Assembly (NCBI RefSeq): GCF_014836905.1
Contig: NZ_JACSPZ010000003.1
Location: 372,001 to 436,000, forward strand
Origin: Solibacillus faecavium
Lineage (GTDB): Bacteria > Bacillota > Bacilli > Bacillales_A > Planococcaceae
Reading direction: 5' to 3'
DNA: 64,000 nucleotides
Under the pieces are notes generated by a model that had not been told where the DNA came from, did no database searches, and saw only the letters and a program-made list of their open reading frames with translations. A program made the translations under genes and the position numbers. Below, piece by piece: positions 63,989-64,000 of this stretch (position 1 is its first letter; each line of letters opens with the position of its first letter).

Positions 63989-64000
63989 AAAATTAACTAA

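Overview
The window is a stretch of low-GC Gram-positive chromosome from an endospore-forming member of the Bacillales, most likely Planococcaceae (Solibacillus/Lysinibacillus-like). The evidence is strong AGGAGG-type ribosome sites, Bacillus-type regulatory sites (S-box, FadR, Rex and ECF sigma sites), a spore germination receptor operon, yunB, and long blocks in Bacillus subtilis gene order. A D-aspartate/D-glutamate ligase-like ATP-grasp protein near the left edge fits the A4-alpha (Lys-D-Asp or Lys-D-Glu) peptidoglycan of those genera. No rRNA, tRNA, CRISPR array, phage, IS element or secretion/defence island was seen. Gene names rest on remembered family and B. subtilis features; no search was run.

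Layout. 1-7 kb: left-edge partial gene behind a sigma-W-type promoter, ATP-grasp ligase, OsmC-like protein, AarF/UbiB-like kinase, hutH, 5'-3' exonuclease. 7-15 kb: germination receptor operon on the minus strand (order B-A-C), a C39-like cysteine protease, a divergent ECF sigma/anti-sigma pair with its own ECF-type promoter, an oxidoreductase/MFS pair, a thioredoxin. 15-26 kb: the block fadN-fadA-fadE, yusI, gcvH, yusF, yusE, metN-metP-metQ as in B. subtilis, with a FadR operator before fadN, two structured repeats inside the fad operon and a SAM riboswitch before metN. 26-33 kb: gltC divergent from gltA-gltB. 33-39 kb: sufC-D-S-U-B, with a third structured repeat between sufU and sufB. 39-50 kb: a small membrane protein, yunF, yunD, an HD-GYP phosphodiesterase, yunB, lipA, yutD-yutE-yutF, yuzB, yutJ behind two Rex boxes, yuzD, yutI. 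50-57 kb: HesB/IscA-type yutM, ykuI, yumB, a Nudix hydrolase, yuiB, yuiD, pepA, a Pro/Tyr-rich peptide. 57-64 kb: yufK, pbpD, yuxJ, a cyclophilin, a small membrane/coiled-coil protein, patB, yugE and an XRE regulator.

How it fits together. This is mainly core metabolism and housekeeping: fatty acid beta-oxidation (fadNAE under FadR), methionine uptake (metNPQ under the S-box), glutamate synthesis (gltAB with gltC), Fe-S assembly (suf, yutI, yutM) and its clients (lipA, gltAB), lipoate-dependent gcvH, NADH re-oxidation (yutJ, yumB), c-di-GMP turnover and sensing (HD-GYP, YkuI), and cell wall and spore functions (ligase, pbpD, ger operon, yunB).

The least explained signal is at 21341-21480. 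Seven TTCTAA-like hexamers recur every 19-21 bp, and read on the minus strand they are the Leu-Glu positions of an uninterrupted 35-codon heptad-repeat peptide. Other points worth a second look are the paired Rex boxes sitting on the yutJ promoter, the hairpin whose 3' arm holds the yunB ribosome site, the structured repeats inside the fad and suf operons, and a perfect sigma-W-type promoter at the left edge.
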